In this document: in pieces, positions 1 through 3,823 of the stretch
Layout: every line of letters starts with the position of its first letter
Numbering within the stretch: position 1 is the first letter of the stretch
Assembly: GCA_946409855.1 (NCBI GenBank)
Contig: CAMJXZ010000190.1
Coordinates: forward strand, 1 to 6,636
DNA from: an uncultured Clostridia bacterium
GTDB lineage: Bacteria > Bacillota > Clostridia > Christensenellales > Aristaeellaceae
Reading direction: 5' to 3'
DNA length: 6,636 nt
The notes under the pieces: model-generated
What the model saw: the letters and a program-made list of their open reading frames with translations, nothing else
Told to the model about the DNA's origin: nothing
The model's database searches: none
Program-made: the position numbers and the translations under genes

Positions 1-3
1 CCG

Positions 4-28
4 GAAATTGAGCCAGTGGCTCAATTTC
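4..28. repeat. Perfect inverted repeat / hairpin
   Basis: Arms GAAATTGAGCCA (4-15) and TGGCTCAATTTC (17-28) are exact reverse complements around a single central G; as RNA this gives an 11-bp stem with an AGT loop. The stem is more AT-rich than its surroundings. A smaller GC-rich hairpin follows at 39-52 (GGGCC, loop GGCA, GGCCC). No run of T follows either hairpin on either strand, so neither is a classical Rho-independent terminator. No gene is visible in 1-101. The repeat could be a protein-binding palindrome, an RNA processing site, or part of an intergenic repeat family; the sequence does not decide. Confidence 0.6.
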
Positions 29-74
29 AGCGAATAACGGGCCGGCAGGCCCTGGACCGCAAGACCCCCATGCG

Positions 75-105
75 GTAACTGTTCAGTCCTCGACTGAACA
101 GTTAC
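75..105. repeat. 14-bp perfect hairpin overlapping the ylmH stop codon
   Basis: GTAACTGTTCAGTC (75-88) and GACTGAACAGTTAC (92-105) are exact complements separated by CTC. The ylmH stop codon, TAA on the minus strand (102-104), lies inside one arm, so the hairpin would form right at the end of that message. This position fits a transcript-end or mRNA-protecting structure, but no U-tract follows on the minus strand. The 8-base palindrome CTGTACAG (106-113) abuts it inside the coding end. Whether it terminates transcription is an inference. Confidence 0.6.
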
Positions 106-830
106 CTGTACAGTTCGATCACCAGGTTGAGCTTCCCTTTTTTGCTGACGCTTTCCACCCCCTGCACCCGGGCCCTTCCATAGCCCCGGACGGAAAGCAC
201 CTGCCCCTCCGAAAGGGGCTGGTCGCACTTGACGCAGGGCCGGTCGTCCACGCTGACGCGGCCCTGGCGGATCAGCTCCTGCATGTCGCCCCGGCTCAGG
301 CGGAACAGGTGGGCGCAGACCGCGTCCGCCCGGGCGCTTGTGACCTGCACCCGGACTTCCCGGACGGTCCGCACCGGGCCCTGCGGCGGCTCGCAGTACT
401 CGCAGGCCGTGTCCGTCCGACCGACCCGGACGAGGCTCTCCCGGAGCAGGTCCGCCATCTGACGGACGCAGAACAGGTACGCTGCGCCCTCCCGGATCAC
501 GATGTCCCCGACCAGCTCCCGCTCAAGGCCCAGGCCCATCACGGTGCCCAGCACGTCCCGGTGGGCGAGGGCCTGGCCGAACTTCAGGCTCCTGGGAACG
601 ATCCGCAGGCACCGGATGGGGAATTCATCTTCCTCCGGCGCTTCGGCGCCGGCGCCCAGCATCCGCCGCTCGCAGTCCGCCATGCCGCCGAAGAAGCGGT
701 ACTGCGCCCCGTATTTCCGGCAGGCGATTTCGGCCTGCTTTTGTTCGTCCAGGGTCAGAAAGCGGCTGAAAAGGGGCTGGTACCGGTCGGCGGCCCGGCG
801 GCACAGTTCGTCCAGCTGTTTGTTTTCCAA
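102..830 (-). CDS. ylmH: YlmH-type S4-domain RNA-binding protein
   Basis: Predicted cytoplasmic RNA-binding protein of the YlmH family, 242 residues (Bacillus YlmH is about 257). Seen in the sequence: a conserved N-terminal block FFGGMADCERR (about residues 46-56), the family-typical block AHRDVLGTVMGLGLE...VGDI (about 89-110), and a C-terminal S4 domain (about 163-222) with RADAV, SRGDMQELIRQGRVSV and the closing GYGRARV. S4 domains bind structured RNA; YlmH proteins bind the ribosome and have been linked to ribosome-associated quality control, and in many Firmicutes the gene lies in the cell-division cluster near sepF and divIVA. Here its neighbour is instead a divergent GTPase-nuclease gene. 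The start is TTG at 830-828, because GGAGG (843-839) sits 8 nt upstream; a longer reading from TTG at 845 would place that GGAGG inside the coding sequence. No ATG start is available near the N-terminus. Family assignment is firm; the exact function is less so. Confidence 0.9.
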   Translation of the reverse strand: MENKQLDELCRRAADRYQPLFSRFLTLDEQKQAEIACRKYGAQYRFFGGMADCERRMLGAGAEAPEEDEFPIRCLRIVPRSLKFGQALAHRDVLGTVMGLGLERELVGDIVIREGAAYLFCVRQMADLLRESLVRVGRTDTACEYCEPPQGPVRTVREVRVQVTSARADAVCAHLFRLSRGDMQELIRQGRVSVDDRPCVKCDQPLSEGQVLSVRGYGRARVQGVESVSKKGKLNLVIELYR

Positions 831-838
831 AAGGATTT

Positions 839-843
839 CCTCC
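839..843 (-). promoter_or_regulatory. Ribosome binding site deciding the ylmH start
   Basis: On the minus strand GGAGG is followed by AAATCCTT (8 nt) and then TTG at 830-828. This spacing is near ideal and selects that TTG over the in-frame TTG at 845-843, which has no visible Shine-Dalgarno and overlaps the GGAGG itself. Confidence 0.75.
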
Positions 844-853
844 AAAGTGACGA

Positions 854-883
854 TTGAAAAATAGGGGCGGGTTGTCGTATACT
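854..883 (+). promoter_or_regulatory. Sigma-A-type promoter of the GTPase-nuclease gene
   Basis: TTGAAA (854-859), an 18-nt spacer, and TATACT (878-883) match a housekeeping promoter well. Transcription would begin near 889-891, giving a leader of roughly 27 nt before the ATG at 917. The promoter covers the apparent upstream in-frame TTG at 854, which argues that translation cannot begin there. The region is shared with the divergent ylmH; no equally convincing promoter for ylmH is seen on the minus strand. Confidence 0.6.
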
Positions 884-905
884 GATGCTGAATTCGGAGG
901 AGAAC

Positions 906-909
906 GGGG
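906..909 (+). promoter_or_regulatory. Probable ribosome binding site of the GTPase-nuclease gene
   Basis: GGGG within CGGGGTG lies 7 nt before ATG 917 and can pair with the 16S anti-Shine-Dalgarno with one G-U wobble. A better-matching GGAGGAG (896-902) lies upstream but is too far from ATG 917 (16 nt from GGAGG) and also poorly spaced for the in-frame GTG at 914. The start could therefore be 914 or 917. Confidence 0.45.
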
Positions 910-916
910 TGCTGTG

Positions 917-3556
917 ATGAACAACAGGAAAGCGGTGATCGGGCTGGTCGCCCACGTGGACGCGGGCAAAACCACCCTTTCGGAAGCGCTGCTCTACGTT
1001 TCCGGCGCGCTGCGCCGCCAGGGCCGGGTGGACCACGGGGACGCCTGGCTGGATACGGACGCGCAGGAAAAGGAGCGCGGCATCACCATATTCTCCAAGC
1101 AGGCCCTTTTTTCCTACCGGGATTTTGATTTTACCCTGCTGGATACCCCCGGGCATGTGGATTTTTCCGGGGAGGCGGAGCGGGCCGTCTGGGTGATGGA
1201 CCTGGCGATCCTGGTGATCAGCGCGTCGGACGGCGTGCAGAGTCATACGCGGACGCTCTGGTCCCTGCTGGCCCAGGCCGGCGTCCCGGTGCTGGTCTTC
1301 GTCAACAAGACGGACCAGCCGGGCTTCGACCGGGAGCGGCTGCTCCGCGCCCTCCGCGGCGGGATGGACGGCGCCTGCGTCGATCTGTCGGACGCCGGCG
1401 CGGCGGAGGACATCGCCACCTGCGGGGAGGAAGCGCTGAACGAATACCTGGAAACCGGCGCCGTCCGGGAAGAAACGGTCCGGCGCCTGTTCGCCGCCCG
1501 CCGGCTGTTCCCGGTCTGCTTCGGCGCGGCCCTTAAAAACGAGGGGATCAAAGAGCTCCTGGATACGCTGTATGCCCTCGTCCCCCGGAAGGACTGGCCG
1601 GACCGCTTTTCCGCCAGCGTGTACAAGATCAGCCATGACGCGGGCGGCCAGCGCCTGACCTGCCTGAAGGTCACCGGCGGGACCCTGCGGGTGCGGGATA
1701 TCCTGCCCGGGCCCCCGGGAGAAACGGGGGAAAAGGTCAGCCAGATCCGCCTGTACTCGGGCGCCAGATACGATACGGCCGAGGAAGCGCCGGCGGGGAC
1801 GCTGTGCGCCGTGACGGGGCCGGAAAAGACCTACGCCGGGCAGAGCCTGGGCGGTGGTCAGGACAGACGGCCCTCCCTGCAGCCCGTCCTTTCCTACCGG
1901 GCGGTCCTGAAGCCCGGGGAGGACGAGCACCGGGCCCTGGCCTGCTTCCGGGAGCTGGCCCAGGAGGATCCGCAGCTCAACGTGGTGTGGCTGGCCCAGT
2001 TGCGCCGCATCCAGGTGGAGATCATGGGCGAGGTGCAGCTGGAGGTGCTGAGCCGCCGGCTGCGGGACCGCTTTTCCCTGGACGTGACGTTCACGGAAGG
2101 GGGCGTGCTCTACCGGGAGACCATCGGCAGCACCGTGGAGGGCGTCGGCCATTACGAGCCGCTGCGCCACTACGCGGAAGCGCACCTGCTTTTGTCCCCG
2201 GGGGAAAGGGGGAGCGGGATCACGGTTTCCTCCCAATGCCCGGAGGACGAGCTGGCCCTCAACTGGCAGCGGCTCATCATGACCCACGTGCTGGAAAGGC
2301 AGCACCGGGGCGTGCTGACCGGCGCGCCGCTGACCGACGTCCATGTGACGCTTCTGGCCGGCCGGGCGCACCTCAAGCACACCGAAGGCGGGGATTTCCG
2401 GCAGGCGACCTACCGGGCCATCCGCCAGGGGCTGATGCAGGCGCAGAACATCCTGCTGGAGCCCTGGTATCAGCTGGAGCTGACGCTGCCCCAGGAAAAT
2501 GCCGGCCGCGCGCTGACGGACATCGCGGCGATGGGCGGCGAGGCGGAGCTGGTCCGGTCGGAGGGCGGCACGGCGGTGGTGGCCGGCAAAGCGCCGGTCC
2601 GCAAAGCGCGGCACTACGCGCGGGATGTCGCCGCCTACACCCACGGGCTGGGCAGGACGGCCCTGCGGAGCGCCGGGTATTTCCCCTGCGCCGATCAGGA
2701 CAGCCTGGTCAAGGCGTCCGGCTACGACCCGGAGCGGGATATCGACAACCCGGCCGATTCCGTCTTTTGTTCCCACGGGGCCGGCGTCGTCGTCCCCTGG
2801 CGGGAAGCCGCCGCCCATATGCACATCCAGACGGGCTTTGGCAGGCAGCGGGAGGAGCCGGCGGCGCAGAAGCCCGCCCCGGCCGCCCCGGCAAAGCCCC
2901 GGGACGCGCTGGAAGAGGACCGGGAGCTGATGGCGATCTTTGAGAGGACTTACGGCCCCATCCGCACCCGCTCCGTCCTGCCGCTCCGCGGTCCGCGGCC
3001 GGAGGCCCCCGCGCCCCAGGCGCAGGAAGCGCCGGAAGAATACCTGATCGTGGACGGCTACAACGTGATCTTCGCCTGGGACGAGCTCAAGAAGCAGGCG
3101 AAGGAAAGCCTGGAGAGCGCCCGGCAGGCGCTGATCCGCCTGATGTGCAATTACCAGGGGATGCGGAAAAACCACCTGATCCTGGTGTTCGACGCCTATC
3201 TGGTGCCCGGCAGCCACGGCGCTTCCGAGCAGGTCGGCGGGATCACCGTGGTGTATACCGGCCAGGCGGAAACGGCGGACGCCTATATCGAGAAGCTGAC
3301 CGGGGAGCTGGGCAAAAACCGGCGCATCCGGGTGGCCAGCTCCGACGGGATGGAACAGCTGATCATCCTGGGGAACGGGGCGCTGCGCATTTCCGCCTGG
3401 GAATTCCGCCGGGAGGTGGAGCAGGTGCAGGGGGAGATCGCCGATTTCATCCGGCGGAACAACGTCCCCCAGCCCAGCGGGAGCACGGCCGAGGCGCTGA
3501 AAAAAGCCCTGCTGGGGGACCGGGGAAAGGAAACGTCCGAACACGGCAGAGAATAG
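917..3556 (+). CDS. EF-G/Tet(M)-like translation GTPase fused to Rae1/YacP-like NYN nuclease
   Basis: An 879-residue cytoplasmic protein joining two ribosome-acting modules. The N-terminal 600 residues follow the EF-G/Tet(M) layout. The G domain has AHVDAGKTT (12-20), RGITI (54-58), DTPGH with catalytic His80 (76-80), NKTD (130-133) and GAALK (203-207); then domain II (about 231-317), domain III with MGEVQLEVL (370-378), domain IV with GRAHLKHTEGGDF (482-494), and domain V (about 512-597). A linking region carries SVFCSHGAG (about 615) and MHIQTG (635-640), followed by an Ala/Pro-rich linker containing a short conserved-looking ELMAIFERTYGPI stretch. The C-terminal NYN domain (about 708-852) resembles Rae1/YacP: VDGYN (Asp713, Asn716), FDAY (Asp759), TADAYIEK (Asp788) and SSDG (Asp810); Asp713 and Asp788 align with the catalytic Asp7 and Asp81 of Bacillus Rae1, from memory. 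Tet(M) itself is about 640 residues and has no nuclease. All catalytic positions look intact. ATG 917 is chosen because the promoter ends just upstream. Automatic annotation may call it tetracycline resistance, which the domain IV loop does not support. Confidence 0.9.
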   Translation: MNNRKAVIGLVAHVDAGKTTLSEALLYVSGALRRQGRVDHGDAWLDTDAQEKERGITIFSKQALFSYRDFDFTLLDTPGHVDFSGEAERAVWVMDLAILVISASDGVQSHTRTLWSLLAQAGVPVLVFVNKTDQPGFDRERLLRALRGGMDGACVDLSDAGAAEDIATCGEEALNEYLETGAVREETVRRLFAARRLFPVCFGAALKNEGIKELLDTLYALVPRKDWPDRFSASVYKISHDAGGQRLTCLKVTGGTLRVRDILPGPPGETGEKVSQIRLYSGARYDTAEEAPAGTLCAVTGPEKTYAGQSLGGGQDRRPSLQPVLSYRAVLKPGEDEHRALACFRELAQEDPQLNVVWLAQLRRIQVEIMGEVQLEVLSRRLRDRFSLDVTFTEGGVLYRETIGSTVEGVGHYEPLRHYAEAHLLLSPGERGSGITVSSQCPEDELALNWQRLIMTHVLERQHRGVLTGAPLTDVHVTLLAGRAHLKHTEGGDFRQATYRAIRQGLMQAQNILLEPWYQLELTLPQENAGRALTDIAAMGGEAELVRSEGGTAVVAGKAPVRKARHYARDVAAYTHGLGRTALRSAGYFPCADQDSLVKASGYDPERDIDNPADSVFCSHGAGVVVPWREAAAHMHIQTGFGRQREEPAAQKPAPAAPAKPRDALEEDRELMAIFERTYGPIRTRSVLPLRGPRPEAPAPQAQEAPEEYLIVDGYNVIFAWDELKKQAKESLESARQALIRLMCNYQGMRKNHLILVFDAYLVPGSHGASEQVGGITVVYTGQAETADAYIEKLTGELGKNRRIRVASSDGMEQLIILGNGALRISAWEFRREVEQVQGEIADFIRRNNVPQPSGSTAEALKKALLGDRGKETSEHGRE

Positions 3557-3694
3557 CGCGGCGGCCTTTGCGGAAAATACGGTGCGCCGGACAGATCTTT
3601 TTGCGCGCGGCGCTTTATTCGGGGCGCCGGAACCCCCCGGGGAAACGCCGCGCCTGCCGGCGGTGCGGCCCGCTGACCGAATCCTGTATCTTTT

Positions 3695-3712
3695 TGCGCA
3701 ATCGCTTGCGCA
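3695..3712. repeat. Inverted repeat overlapping the -35 region
   Basis: TGCGCAA (3695-3701) and TTGCGCA (3706-3712) are exact reverse complements around TCGC. The right arm contains the -35 hexamer of the downstream promoter, which is where an operator would sit. No terminator function is apparent, since on the minus strand it is followed by A residues rather than T. A regulator is not identified; chance in GC-rich DNA is possible. Confidence 0.45.
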
Positions 3713-3734
3713 GAGAGGATGGATTTGGTATAAT
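3706..3734 (+). promoter_or_regulatory. Extended -10 promoter of the FecR/repeat protein gene
   Basis: A perfect TATAAT (3729-3734) is preceded by TGG, giving the extended -10 form TGnTATAAT, with a weaker TTGCGC -35 (3706-3711) at the optimal 17-nt spacing. The start of transcription would be near 3741, leaving a leader of about 80 nt. The leader has one weak inverted repeat, CAGTCA (3752-3757) and TGACTG (3771-3776), and no riboswitch that I recognise. The rest of the intergenic stretch, 3557-3694, is GC-rich with no gene seen. Confidence 0.8.
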
Positions 3735-3812
3735 AAAATGAACGGGTATAACAGTCAATCTGCTTTGTTCTGACTGGGTCCGGGACGGGAAACGCCTCCG
3801 GCCGGAAGGGAA

Positions 3813-3818
3813 AGGGAG
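3813..3818 (+). promoter_or_regulatory. Ribosome binding site of the FecR/repeat protein gene
   Basis: AGGGAG ends 5 nt before ATG 3824. It supports that start, which also begins a textbook signal peptide. Confidence 0.65.
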
Positions 3819-3823
3819 AATCT

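Noticed and set aside
1804..2943. 379-codon plus-strand frame inside the GTPase gene
   Set aside because: An out-of-frame Gly/Ala/Arg/Pro-rich shadow; the overlapping frame carries conserved EF-G-type motifs.
755..3544. 929-codon open frame on the minus strand opposite the GTPase-nuclease gene
   Set aside because: It is a shadow of a GC-rich gene whose third positions are almost all G or C, so antisense stops are rare. The translation is Pro/Gly/Arg/His-rich with no recognisable domain, and it overlaps ylmH and the promoter region.
917..3556. Annotation as a tetracycline resistance gene
   Set aside because: Overall similarity to Tet(M) is clear, but the domain IV loop lacks the drug-site residues and the protein carries a linking module and nuclease domain absent from known resistance proteins.
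3584..3619. Possible terminator after the GTPase-nuclease gene (GCGCCG ... CGGCGC followed by TTTATT)
   Set aside because: The stem is only 6 bp with an 18-nt loop and the T-run is interrupted; such pairings are expected by chance in GC-rich sequence.
3582..3773. Small plus-strand frame (63 codons) in the intergenic region
   Set aside because: It runs through the extended -10 promoter and leader, starts at GTG without a convincing ribosome binding site, and has no recognisable content.
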